From the NCBI GenBank assembly GCA_948684385.1, contig CAPQCU010000010.1, forward strand, positions 7,948-71,947: a stretch of DNA of 64,000 nucleotides, read 5' to 3'. This DNA is from an uncultured bacterium (GTDB lineage Bacteria > Cyanobacteriota > Vampirovibrionia > Gastranaerophilales > Gastranaerophilaceae). Shown piece after piece: positions 16,524 through 24,748 of the stretch. The notes under the pieces were generated by a model that was given only the letters and a program-made list of their open reading frames with translations, did not search any database and was not told where the DNA came from. Position numbers and translations under genes: made by a program. Numbering within the stretch: the stretch's first letter is position 1; the number at the start of each line of letters is the position of its first letter.

Positions 16524-18392
16524 ATGACTAGCAGGGATTATTTGAATAACAAATTTGATGTAATAGTAGTTGGCGCGGGACACGCAGGGTGTGAAGCCGC
16601 TTTGAGTGCTGCGCGTTTGGGCTGTAATGTTCTGTTGTGTACCTTAAATGTTGATAACATTGCGCTCCAGCCTTGTAACCCTGCAATTGGAGGCCCTGCA
16701 AAATCCACTCTCGTGCGCGAAATCGACGCGCTTGGCGGGGTGATGGGCGAAGTTGCTGACGCAACTTATATTCAGATGAAGACTTTGAACTCTTCTAAAG
16801 GCCCTGCGGTCAGGGCTTTAAGAGCGCAGTCTGACAAAAAAGAATACACGCAGTATATGCGTAATATTCTTGAAAGCACTGATAATATCTGGATTAAGCA
16901 AACCTGCATTACAGATATTATTGTTAAAGATAAGCAAATTGTTGGAGCAGTTGACGAGTATGGTCTTGAGTATTCCTGCCGTGCGATAATCTTAACCACA
17001 GGAACATCTCTTGAAGGCAAAATGTACGTGGGTTTACAGGCTTACTCAGGCGGAAGGCTTGGAGAACGCGCTGCAATCGGGCTTTCGCAGTCGCTTAGAG
17101 AAAACGGAATTATTACAAAGAAGCTTAAGACCGGAACTCCTGCGCGTGTTGATAAGCGTACGATTGATTATTCAAAAATGGATGTTCAGCCGGGTGACGA
17201 AAAGTTGAGTTTTTATTCTTTCAAGCCAAACCGTCCTGTGCGTCCGCAGGTTCCTTGCTATTTAACAAGAACGAACGAAGATACTCACGCAATTATTCGT
17301 GCTAATCTTGATAAATCACCGATGTATCAGGGATTAATTCAAGGCGTCGGCCCGCGCTACTGTCCGTCGATTGAAGATAAGATTGTAAGGTTTGCGTCTA
17401 ATCCTTCGCACCATATTTTTATTGAGCCTGAGGGATTAAACACTTATGAAGTTTATATTCAAGGATTTTCAACAAGTCTGCCGGCTTGTGTTCAGGTAGA
17501 AATGCTTCGTTCTCTTCCGGGATTAGAAAATGCGCATATCATTAAACCGGCTTATGCAGTCGAATATGATTATGTTCCGGCTGTTCAGACAAAACATTCT
17601 TTAATGTCAAAAGATATTTCAGGGCTTTTCTTCGCCGGTCAGATTAACGGTACAAGCGGTTATGAAGAAGCTGCAGCGCAGGGTTTGATTGCTGGAATAA
17701 ATTCTGTTAAGTATCTGAACAATTCCGAGCCTCTGGAGCTTTCAAGAGCTTCGTCTTATATTGGAACTTTGATTGATGATTTAGTGACAAAAGATATTCA
17801 GGAGCCTTACAGAATGCTGACTTCGCGTTCTGAATACAGGCTGCTTTTAAGGCAGGATAACGCAGATTCGCGTCTTACAGAAATCGGGCATCATGTTGGT
17901 TTGATTGATGATGCTCAGTATCAAAGATTTTTGGATAAACAGGAAAATATTAAGAATGAGATAAAACGTCTTGAAGAAGCTAAACTCTCAGCGACAGAGG
18001 GGGTAAATAATGTTCTGGCAAAATATGGCGAACATATTGACCGCGGTGTAAGGTTTGCAGAGCTCTTGAAGCGCCCTAATATTACGTACAATGTTTTCAG
18101 AGAGCTTGACGAAGCTTCAAAAACAGTAAGTTCAGATGTCTCTGACGAAGTCGAAGTTTTGATTAAATATGACGGTTATATTAAGCGTCAGGAGCAGCAG
18201 GTCGATACAGCTGAGAAGCTTGAAAAATACAGAATACCTGCAAATATTGATTATTCAAAGATTAAGCACATATCAACCGAGACAAAAGAAAAGCTCGAAA
18301 AAATCAGACCGCAGAATTTGGCGCAAGCCTCCAGAATTGGAGGAGTAAAGCCTGCGGATATTTCTGTTTTGATGGTGATGTTAAAAGGTTAG
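16524..18392 (+). CDS. mnmG: tRNA uridine-5-carboxymethylaminomethyl enzyme MnmG (GidA)
   Basis: 622 aa, full length. N-terminal FAD-binding Rossmann motif VVGAGHAGCEAALSAARLG, then NPAIGGPAKSTLVREIDALGG; the C-terminal helical domain ends with GGVKPADISVL. With MnmE (not in the window) it installs cmnm5 at U34 of tRNAs. The first ATG aligns with the family start and has a TATAAT box 6 nt upstream, so translation is probably leaderless. Codons 18001 onward (EGVNN) are written with the over-represented GGGGGTAAAT. Terminator follows. Confidence 0.97.
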   Translation: MTSRDYLNNKFDVIVVGAGHAGCEAALSAARLGCNVLLCTLNVDNIALQPCNPAIGGPAKSTLVREIDALGGVMGEVADATYIQMKTLNSSKGPAVRALRAQSDKKEYTQYMRNILESTDNIWIKQTCITDIIVKDKQIVGAVDEYGLEYSCRAIILTTGTSLEGKMYVGLQAYSGGRLGERAAIGLSQSLRENGIITKKLKTGTPARVDKRTIDYSKMDVQPGDEKLSFYSFKPNRPVRPQVPCYLTRTNEDTHAIIRANLDKSPMYQGLIQGVGPRYCPSIEDKIVRFASNPSHHIFIEPEGLNTYEVYIQGFSTSLPACVQVEMLRSLPGLENAHIIKPAYAVEYDYVPAVQTKHSLMSKDISGLFFAGQINGTSGYEEAAAQGLIAGINSVKYLNNSEPLELSRASSYIGTLIDDLVTKDIQEPYRMLTSRSEYRLLLRQDNADSRLTEIGHHVGLIDDAQYQRFLDKQENIKNEIKRLEEAKLSATEGVNNVLAKYGEHIDRGVRFAELLKRPNITYNVFRELDEASKTVSSDVSDEVEVLIKYDGYIKRQEQQVDTAEKLEKYRIPANIDYSKIKHISTETKEKLEKIRPQNLAQASRIGGVKPADISVLMVMLKG

Positions 18393-18402
18393 ATAATAAA
18401 TA

Positions 18403-18436
18403 ATGGGCGGAGCCTGAAAGGCTCCGCCCATTTGTT
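18403..18436. terminator. Intrinsic terminator between convergent genes
   Basis: Stem ATGGGCGGAGCC / GGCTCCGCCCAT, loop TGAAA, then T-rich on the plus strand. Confidence 0.8.
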
Positions 18437-18829
18437 TTATAAATGTATAAAATAACTGATAAACAGTACTGCAAGAATAATACTGACAATCAAGCCTATC
18501 AATGCGTTTTTGGTTTTGTAGTTTTTTATAAGCGCAATAATAAACGGCGCAAGTACCAATATCATTGGTTTAATACATATTGCAGTGTATTCACCGATTG
18601 TAAATATCAAGTCTCCGTCTTTATCTTTCATCGTCAAAACCTGAGGGTAATGCTGAATAAGAGCCAGAATTATGATATTTGATAACGCCCAGATAACGCA
18701 TATTGCCGTACCTACAGGCAGAAGATATTTTGTTAAATCTTCTTTTTTAAGCTTTGTTGTGCAGTACGGGCAGTTAAGGCTTTCTTCCGGTATTGATTGT
18801 TTGCAGTAAGGACAGATTATTTCGCTCAT
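18437..18829 (-). CDS. Zinc-ribbon membrane protein
   Basis: 130 aa. A four-Cys zinc ribbon (CPYC...CPYC) at residues 6-24 is followed by three hydrophobic segments at about 33-58, 86-105 and 109-128. Overlaps the upstream TM2 gene by 4 nt, so it is the last gene of a four-gene envelope operon. Function unknown. Confidence 0.75.
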   Translation of the reverse strand: MSEIICPYCKQSIPEESLNCPYCTTKLKKEDLTKYLLPVGTAICVIWALSNIIILALIQHYPQVLTMKDKDGDLIFTIGEYTAICIKPMILVLAPFIIALIKNYKTKNALIGLIVSIILAVLFISYFIHL

Positions 18830-19245
18830 GAATTTGCTCCTGCAACTGCAATTGCGAGACCCAGAGTAAATAACAAGAACAGGATTAAAGCTAATGGTAT
18901 AAGGCTTATAACAAATATTGTGATACCTGTATTAGCGCTGTAATTTCTAAGCGGGCGTCCTTTTCCGTCTTTGAATTTGTTAAAACAAATCAGTATAAAG
19001 TCGATGTACGCCCAGATACCGCAGCCGCCTAAAGTTAAAAGCTGCGCAATACCTGTTGCGATGTTTCCTGTATAAAATCTATGGACTCCATATACACCCA
19101 GAAACCAGGCGAATAAAAGTGTTTCAAGGAAGCCGGCAGGTTTGTCTGCCTGTTCAACAGCAGGTGTAAGCCAGTTCTGGCAGGCGTGGCATCTTACTGC
19201 TTCATCAGCGATTTCTGCTCCGCAATGGGGACAAGTTTTACTCAT
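18826..19245 (-). CDS. Zinc-ribbon TM2-domain protein
   Basis: 139 aa. N-terminal zinc ribbon CPHC...CHAC (5-22), then a TM2 domain (WFLGVYGVHRFYTGNIATGI, LLTLGGCGIWAYIDFI) with two helices and a conserved GVHRFYTG turn, plus an extra C-terminal helix. TM2 domains occur widely with no defined biochemical role. Same DNA family as the neighbouring gene at 19251, suggesting tandem duplication. Confidence 0.8.
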   Translation of the reverse strand: MSKTCPHCGAEIADEAVRCHACQNWLTPAVEQADKPAGFLETLLFAWFLGVYGVHRFYTGNIATGIAQLLTLGGCGIWAYIDFILICFNKFKDGKGRPLRNYSANTGITIFVISLIPLALILFLLFTLGLAIAVAGANS

Positions 19246-19250
19246 TTTAA

Positions 19251-19562
19251 TTATCCTTTCAAAGCTCCAACTATAGCAGCTGAGTTAGTAATTGTTGATA
19301 AAATAACTAATGCAAGCCATACGTAGAAAAATGTTAAGCCAAGATTTTTGTTGTATTCTGCAAGTTCCTGACCGTCAGCATCTCTAAAGTTGTTGAAACA
19401 AATGTTGATAAAATCGATAAGAGCCCAGATGCCGCATCCGCCTAAAGTTAAAAGCTGTAAAATACCGAGTCCTATATAACCTGTATAAAATCTGTGGACA
19501 CCTAAGCTTCCCAAAAAGAATGATAACAAAAGTGTTGCTACATAGTTTCTTTGTTGTTGCAT
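19251..19562 (-). CDS. TM2-domain membrane protein
   Basis: 103 aa. TM2 core FFLGSLGVHRFYTGYIGLG and LLTLGGCGIWALIDFINICF, without the zinc ribbon of its paralogue, with a third helix at the C-terminus. Overlaps the upstream DUF2752 gene by 25 nt. TM2 and DUF2752 proteins commonly occur together (general knowledge); the pair may be linked to membrane stress or protein quality control, but that is a guess. Confidence 0.82.
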   Translation of the reverse strand: MQQQRNYVATLLLSFFLGSLGVHRFYTGYIGLGILQLLTLGGCGIWALIDFINICFNNFRDADGQELAEYNKNLGLTFFYVWLALVILSTITNSAAIVGALKG

Positions 19563-19855
19563 GATAAACCTCTTTCTTTTTTCTGAACTTCTCTAACTAA
19601 TGTTTTTATCCAAATATACACCATAAGCGGTGCAACTAAAACTATTTTGGGGTTAAGAGCGTATGCTTCTTTAAAATGCAGCTGAAATAATTCGTTAAAA
19701 GCTCTTGTCATTCCGCATCCGGGGCAATTGTGACCTGTTATAAGCTTGAAAATACAAATAGTATGTGTATTGTAGCGGGCTAAAATTGTGACACATAAAT
19801 AGAAAATAACGGGTAAAATTATCAAGAATGCGATATTAAGATTTTCTTTTTTCAT
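19538..19855 (-). CDS. DUF2752 membrane protein
   Basis: 105 aa with two or three hydrophobic segments and the diagnostic CPGCGMTRAF motif (residues 44-53) of DUF2752, whose paired Cys may bind metal or be redox active. First gene of the four-gene minus-strand unit 18437-19855. Start ATG 19855. No clear promoter. Confidence 0.82.
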   Translation of the reverse strand: MKKENLNIAFLIILPVIFYLCVTILARYNTHTICIFKLITGHNCPGCGMTRAFNELFQLHFKEAYALNPKIVLVAPLMVYIWIKTLVREVQKKERGLSCNNKETM

Positions 19856-19962
19856 TTCTACAGCCAGAATACTTCAATTTTACAAAACGGAAATCATATA
19901 TTTACATTATTTTGATTTAAGAATATAATTCTCATGTCCGTTAAAAAATAGGAGTAAATTTT

Positions 19963-21402
19963 ATGAAAATATTGTTTGCAGCAGCAGAAGTTTCACCTTT
20001 TTCAAAAGCAGGCGGTTTATCAGATGTAGTTGGAAGCTTGCCTAAAGCATTGGAAAAAGACGCTGAGATTGCAATTTTTACTCCGCTTCACGGATGCATA
20101 GACAGACAAAAATGGGGAATAAAAGAGCTTGAAAATTCCGAAATGTGGATTACTTTCGGCTCTTCTCCGCAGAAATTTAAGCTTTTTATGACAAAGCTTC
20201 CGAACACTGATATCAATGTTTTCTTTGTAGAAAACGACTGGTATTTTTCCTGCTTTAAGGAAGTTTATCCGAGATGGCTTGACCCTAGGTATGAACACGA
20301 AAGATACGTTGCGTTTTCTCTTGCAACATTAGAATATGCAAAACAGCTGAACTTTAGAGCAGATGTAATCCATTCTAATGACTGGCATACAGCGATGATT
20401 CCTTTGTATATTAAAGCGAATTATAAGTTTGATGAGTTCTGGTCAAATACAAAAAATGTCTTTGAAATCCATAATCTTGCTTATCAGGGTGTGTGGTTCG
20501 AAGATATTCTGGATTTTGCAAATATGCGCAAAGATATTGTGTTCAATGAATGGGGCTGCGAACATTACGGGCGTGTTAACTGGATGAAAGGAGCAATTAA
20601 TTATGCTGATAAAGTTGTTGCGGTTTCTCCAAACTACGCGCGTGAAATTTTAACCGGCGAATACGGAGAAGGCATGGATTATACCTTAAGAGGACATCAG
20701 AATAAGTTAACCGGTATTGTGAACGGCATTGACTATGATGCTTTTAACCCGAAAACAGATAAAACATTGGTTAAAAATTATGATGTTAAATCTTTAGAAA
20801 ACAAAGAAGAGTGCAAAAAGAAAATTCTTGAATATTTCGGACTTAAATATAATCCGGAACGCCCTTTGATTGCTTTGATTTCAAGACTTGTTGACCAGAA
20901 AGGTCTGGATTTAATCAGACAAGTTGAAAACGATTTGAGAAACCTTGAAGCAGATTTTATTTTCTTAGGTTCAGGTGATAAATCGTATGAAAACTTATTC
21001 ATCTGGCTTTCAAATAATACGCCGAATATCAGGACTTATGTCGGATATAGAGGCGATTTGGCAAACCAGATTTATGCAGGTAGCGACTTTTTCTTAATGC
21101 CATCAAAGTTTGAACCTTGCGGGTTATCGCAGCTTATTGCAATGCGTTTCGGCTCTTTACCGATTGTAAGAGCAACCGGCGGGTTAGAAGATACAGTTAC
21201 CGGATATCCTTTAGACAATTCAAACGGGTTTAAGTTCTGGGGATATGACGGATGGGCAATGAAAGATGCGATTTTAACAGCGATGAGTGTTTATAAGGAT
21301 AAATATACATTTAATGCAATGCGCAAATCTGCAATGGAAGCAGATTTTAGCTGGAAGGAAAGCGCAAAAAAATATCTGGAAATGTATAAAGCGTTGGTGT
21401 AG
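19963..21402 (+). CDS. glgA: Glycogen synthase (ADP-glucose, GT5)
   Basis: 479 aa. N-terminal KAGGLSDVVGSLPKAL is the ADP-glucose-binding KxGGL motif; the C-terminal domain has the PSKFEPCGLSQLIAM signature with the E-x7-E nucleotide site. Adds glucose to glycogen or starch-like alpha-glucan. malQ at 61104 and the ROK kinase at 33565 fit alpha-glucan metabolism. AGGAG sits about 9 nt before ATG; a TATAAT at 19922 can serve as -10. The next gene begins at the base after its stop, so the acyl cluster is probably read through from glgA. Confidence 0.95.
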   Translation: MKILFAAAEVSPFSKAGGLSDVVGSLPKALEKDAEIAIFTPLHGCIDRQKWGIKELENSEMWITFGSSPQKFKLFMTKLPNTDINVFFVENDWYFSCFKEVYPRWLDPRYEHERYVAFSLATLEYAKQLNFRADVIHSNDWHTAMIPLYIKANYKFDEFWSNTKNVFEIHNLAYQGVWFEDILDFANMRKDIVFNEWGCEHYGRVNWMKGAINYADKVVAVSPNYAREILTGEYGEGMDYTLRGHQNKLTGIVNGIDYDAFNPKTDKTLVKNYDVKSLENKEECKKKILEYFGLKYNPERPLIALISRLVDQKGLDLIRQVENDLRNLEADFIFLGSGDKSYENLFIWLSNNTPNIRTYVGYRGDLANQIYAGSDFFLMPSKFEPCGLSQLIAMRFGSLPIVRATGGLEDTVTGYPLDNSNGFKFWGYDGWAMKDAILTAMSVYKDKYTFNAMRKSAMEADFSWKESAKKYLEMYKALV

Positions 21403-22116
21403 ATGAAGTATATCCGTTCTTTTTTTGCAATATTTTGTTTTGGAGTTTTTGGAGCGGGAGCTGCAATTCTTAACTTTGTACTCTTTCCGTTTATAAAAAA
21501 TAACAAAGAGCTTTGCTCTGATATTATTCACTGTCTCTGGAAATTTTTTGTTAATTTGATGATGTTTTTGAGGCTTTTTAAACTTGATATTAAAAGATTA
21601 GATAAGATTGAAAACAAAGTGATTGTCTCAACTCATCCAAGCTTTATTGATATTGTTATTCTTATTTCGCTCATTCCGCGCTCTACCTGTTTTGTGAAAA
21701 AAGAGCTTGCGCATAACCCGATTTTGAAAAACCTTGTGTCAAGTATTTTTATTACTAATGAAGTTGAGCTTGATGAGTTAAAGTCTGAGTCTAAGAAGAT
21801 GCTTGATAGAGGATTTAATGTTATTATTTTCCCTTCGGGTATCAGACACCGGAGGGATGAGTTTCCAAAGATTAAAAAAGGTGCTTCTTTGATTGCACTA
21901 AACTCCGGTAAAAATATTGTACCGGTAAGATTTTATTCCGATAGAGATTTTTTGTTTATTAACCAGCCTTTTTACGCCGTGAGTGACAGGCGTGTGACTT
22001 TTGAAATTCAACAGATGAATGAGATTAAGGTTGAAGATTTTACCTGCGAGAATGAAATTGTTGCTAAGAAAAAAATCACAGAACGGATTGTTAAAGAACT
22101 TTATGATATAATGTAG
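21403..22116 (+). CDS. 1-acylglycerol-3-phosphate acyltransferase-like (aryl-polyene type)
   Basis: 237 aa. One or two N-terminal hydrophobic segments, then the PlsC acyltransferase blocks STHPSFIDIV (HX4D catalytic motif, with THP in place of the usual NH) and IIFPSGIRHRRDEF (FPEGTR equivalent with Ser for Glu). Likely acylates a lipid at the inner membrane. ATG follows the glgA stop directly; 2 nt then separate it from the first ACP. Position and family match the acyltransferase that starts aryl-polyene-type clusters. Confidence 0.78.
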   Translation: MKYIRSFFAIFCFGVFGAGAAILNFVLFPFIKNNKELCSDIIHCLWKFFVNLMMFLRLFKLDIKRLDKIENKVIVSTHPSFIDIVILISLIPRSTCFVKKELAHNPILKNLVSSIFITNEVELDELKSESKKMLDRGFNVIIFPSGIRHRRDEFPKIKKGASLIALNSGKNIVPVRFYSDRDFLFINQPFYAVSDRRVTFEIQQMNEIKVEDFTCENEIVAKKKITERIVKELYDIM

Positions 22117-22118
22117 CT

Positions 22119-22376
22119 ATGGATGTAAGAGAAGATTTAAAGAAATTGATTATTGAAACTCTGGCGCTTGAAGAAATTTCGCCTGAGGATATCAAAGATG
22201 ATGAACCGCTTTTTAATGAAGGCTTAGGACTTGATAGTATTGATGCGCTTGAGCTTGGAATGGCTTTGAAACGCAAATATGATATTACTCTGGAATCTAA
22301 TAAAGAAGAAAACAAAAAGTATTTTTACTCAATTGAAACTTTGAGTAAGTTAGTGGAGTCAAAAATCAATGGCTGA
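22119..22376 (+). CDS. Acyl carrier protein 1
   Basis: 85 aa, acidic, with GLGLDSIDALELG: the Ser carries 4'-phosphopantetheine. The C-terminal helix is longer than in FabC-type ACPs. Overlaps the second ACP by 8 nt. Tandem ACPs of this type are usual in aryl-polyene-like clusters. Confidence 0.88.
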   Translation: MDVREDLKKLIIETLALEEISPEDIKDDEPLFNEGLGLDSIDALELGMALKRKYDITLESNKEENKKYFYSIETLSKLVESKING

Positions 22377-22623
22377 GAAGTATACAAAAGAACAGATTTT
22401 TGAAGAGCTTAAGACAATTCTTGTAGAAGAGCTTGAGCTCAAGGAAGAAGATGTCAAGCTTGAAGCTAATTTGTTTGAAGATTTGGATTTAGATAGCATT
22501 GATGCTGTTGATATTGCTGTGAGGATGCAAAAATTTACGGATAAAAAACTTTCTCCTGCTGAATTTAAGCAAATCAGAACAGTGGGCGATATTGTGGAAG
22601 CGGTTTATGCGCTTCTCGATTAA
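22369..22623 (+). CDS. Acyl carrier protein 2
   Basis: 84 aa, acidic. DLDLDSIDAVDIAVRMQ holds the phosphopantetheine Ser. Distinct in sequence from ACP1, so probably specialised rather than a recent duplicate. Overlaps the following membrane-protein gene. Confidence 0.88.
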   Translation: MAEKYTKEQIFEELKTILVEELELKEEDVKLEANLFEDLDLDSIDAVDIAVRMQKFTDKKLSPAEFKQIRTVGDIVEAVYALLD

Positions 22624-23011
22624 ATCTTTGCTGCCTTTTTTAGGAATGTTTGCAGTTATTTTTTTGTTTCATTTTACGGATTTAATCGTGCTAAAGTTTT
22701 ATCCTCCGATTGTTAATTTTTGTCTTTTTTTGATTTTTTTCTCGTCAATTTTTCAAGAGAAAACTGTTATTCAAAAAATGGCTCTTCTTATGGAGCCGGA
22801 TGCGAATGAAGCTGTAATGAGCTATACAAGAAAACTTACTTATGTCTGGGCAGCGTTTACGTTTGTGAATTTTCTTGTCTCTTTTTGGACAGTCTTTTTA
22901 CCTGAAAAAATTTGGGCTGTTTATAACGGCTGTATTTCTTATATTCTTGTAGGCTGTGTTTTTATTATAGAATATATTGTAAGAATAAATTTTAAGAGGA
23001 AGCATGGATAA
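22607..23011 (+). CDS. COG4648-like membrane protein of the acyl cluster
   Basis: 134 aa from ATG 22607; a GTG at 22592 would add five residues. Four hydrophobic segments (about 3-25, 27-45, 78-98, 106-126) with a loop MSYTRKLTYVWAAFTFVN that matches the YTR-x-T-x-W core of the small membrane protein found in aryl-polyene clusters. Role unknown. Overlaps the neighbours on both sides. Confidence 0.65.
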   Translation: MRFSIKSLLPFLGMFAVIFLFHFTDLIVLKFYPPIVNFCLFLIFFSSIFQEKTVIQKMALLMEPDANEAVMSYTRKLTYVWAAFTFVNFLVSFWTVFLPEKIWAVYNGCISYILVGCVFIIEYIVRINFKRKHG

Positions 23012-24284
23012 CAAAAATTCTGTGATTATCTTTAAAACCGGAGGTACGACTTCTAAGGGTAAAGTTGTAAGAAAATCTGCTGAGAATTTTGAAAAAGAGA
23101 GCAGAGATATTTGTGAAGCTCTCGGGCTTGAAGGTGATTTGGAGTTTATTACAACAACCACTGTAGAGCATCTTTTCGGGTATTCTTTTTATTACAGCCT
23201 GCCGAGGGTGTGCGGGTTTAGAAGATGTGAGACAAGAATAGATTATCCTGAAGATATTTGTGTTGAAAACGCTGTGCTTATTACGACTCCTTCTTTTCTT
23301 GAAGTTATGCGAAAATATGATGTGCAACCTCCTGTAAACCCCAAGGTAATTATTACCGCCGGAGCAAAACTTGAGGATGAAACTTTTGCTTATGCTCTTA
23401 AAATCGCAGATAAAGTTGTTGATGTTTATGGAAGCACGGAAACCGGTATTATTGGCTTCAGGACAACTTTTGAGACAAAACGGTTAACTCTTTTTAAGGG
23501 TATAAAAATTCTTGAAACAGGTGAAGATTTTACTAAAATAGAAACGGAATATTCGCTTGAAAGCCCTGTAATAATCGAGGATAGAATAAAAGTTGTTGAC
23601 GGAGGCATCGAGTTTCTTAAAAGAGCCGGCAGAGTTTTAAAAGTTCAGGAAAAGAGGATTCTTTCCGATGAGATAGAAAGTGAGATTAAAAAATCTGAGC
23701 TTATAGAAGATGTTTACTGTTTTGAACATGGCGGAAAGCTTGCTGCTCTTGCAGTTTTAACTGATGAAGGTAAAGATTTTGTGATACAGAATGATAAACT
23801 TTCGATTGTCAAAAAACTTAAATCAGAGCTTAAAGACAGTTTCGAAGTTGTTCCACAAAAGTGGAAATTTTTTGATGAAATACCGCGTAAAACTAACGGA
23901 AAAATTGATAGAGATTTGATAGCTGAGTTGTTTGATTTGAACCTGTCTCTGCCTCTTGTACTTTCAAGGTTCAGGGAAGATAATGTCGGAGTTTTTAAGC
24001 TTGCTTTTCTTAAAAACAGCAATTTCTTTAAAGGACATTTTGACGGTTTTCCGATACTTCCCGGTGTTGTCCAGTTATTTTATGCAAACTGGTTTACAAA
24101 GCTTGCTTTCGGGATGGATTGTACAAAAGGGCAGATTAGAAAAGTTAAATTTACAAACATAATACACCCTTCTGAAATTGTTGAGCTGGAGCTTAAAAAA
24201 ACGGAGAAAGGTGTTGAATACAGATTTTTACGTGAAAATTCTGTATGCTCTTCAGGTCAGCTTCCACTGGAGAGTGATTTATGA
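23004..24284 (+). CDS. Fused AMP-ligase and FabZ-like hotdog protein
   Basis: 426 aa. Residues 1-315 are an ANL-type adenylation domain: the phosphate loop FKTGGTTSKGKVV is at residue 10 rather than about 150, then YGSTETG, and the C-terminal catalytic Lys in RKTNGKIDRD. Residues about 318-426 are a hotdog domain with FFKGHFDGFPILPGVVQLFYA, like FabZ/ApeI-type 3-hydroxyacyl-ACP dehydratases; the usual FabZ Glu position is non-acidic. In aryl-polyene clusters these are normally two proteins. It would load and dehydrate acyl chains on the ACPs. The missing N-terminal half of the adenylation domain is unusual. Confidence 0.75.
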   Translation: MDNKNSVIIFKTGGTTSKGKVVRKSAENFEKESRDICEALGLEGDLEFITTTTVEHLFGYSFYYSLPRVCGFRRCETRIDYPEDICVENAVLITTPSFLEVMRKYDVQPPVNPKVIITAGAKLEDETFAYALKIADKVVDVYGSTETGIIGFRTTFETKRLTLFKGIKILETGEDFTKIETEYSLESPVIIEDRIKVVDGGIEFLKRAGRVLKVQEKRILSDEIESEIKKSELIEDVYCFEHGGKLAALAVLTDEGKDFVIQNDKLSIVKKLKSELKDSFEVVPQKWKFFDEIPRKTNGKIDRDLIAELFDLNLSLPLVLSRFREDNVGVFKLAFLKNSNFFKGHFDGFPILPGVVQLFYANWFTKLAFGMDCTKGQIRKVKFTNIIHPSEIVELELKKTEKGVEYRFLRENSVCSSGQLPLESDL

Positions 24285-24748
24285 GAATATTTTGGGTTTT
24301 AATTTTTATTGCTGCGCCTGTGTTTGCCCAACACTTGTCTGAAATCGCTTCACAAATCCCGCAGTTTGAGAGTATAAGGTGTAAATTCAAACAGGAAAAA
24401 CAAGTTTCCGGCATGGTGTTTAAATCTTCAGGTGATTTTGTTTTTGAAAAAGATAAAGGAGTAACTTTTTATACGACTTATCCGGTAAAAAGCACAGCTT
24501 CTTATACTACAAAAGAATATCGTCATATTAACAATGTGATAAACGCGATTTCCAATAAAAATTATTCGAAACTTGAGAAAGATTTTGAGTTCAGTTTTGA
24601 TAATCAGCTTCTTAAGCTTATACCAAAACCGGCTTCTCAAGCTTATAATCACTTAAAATCACTGGAAATTACGGTCGGTGAGACAAAAATTGATAAAATT
24701 GTGATTTTACTTTGTGACGGTACAAAAACTTCGATTTGGTTTCAATGA
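24281..24748 (+). CDS. LolA-like periplasmic carrier
   Basis: 155 aa. Signal peptide MRIFWVLIFIAAPVFA, then a LolA-like fold start (ASQIPQFESIRCKFKQEKQV...KSSGDFVFEKDKGV). In aryl-polyene clusters a LolA homologue moves the lipid product across the periplasm. Four-nt overlap (ATGA) with both neighbours. Confidence 0.8.
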   Translation: MRIFWVLIFIAAPVFAQHLSEIASQIPQFESIRCKFKQEKQVSGMVFKSSGDFVFEKDKGVTFYTTYPVKSTASYTTKEYRHINNVINAISNKNYSKLEKDFEFSFDNQLLKLIPKPASQAYNHLKSLEITVGETKIDKIVILLCDGTKTSIWFQ

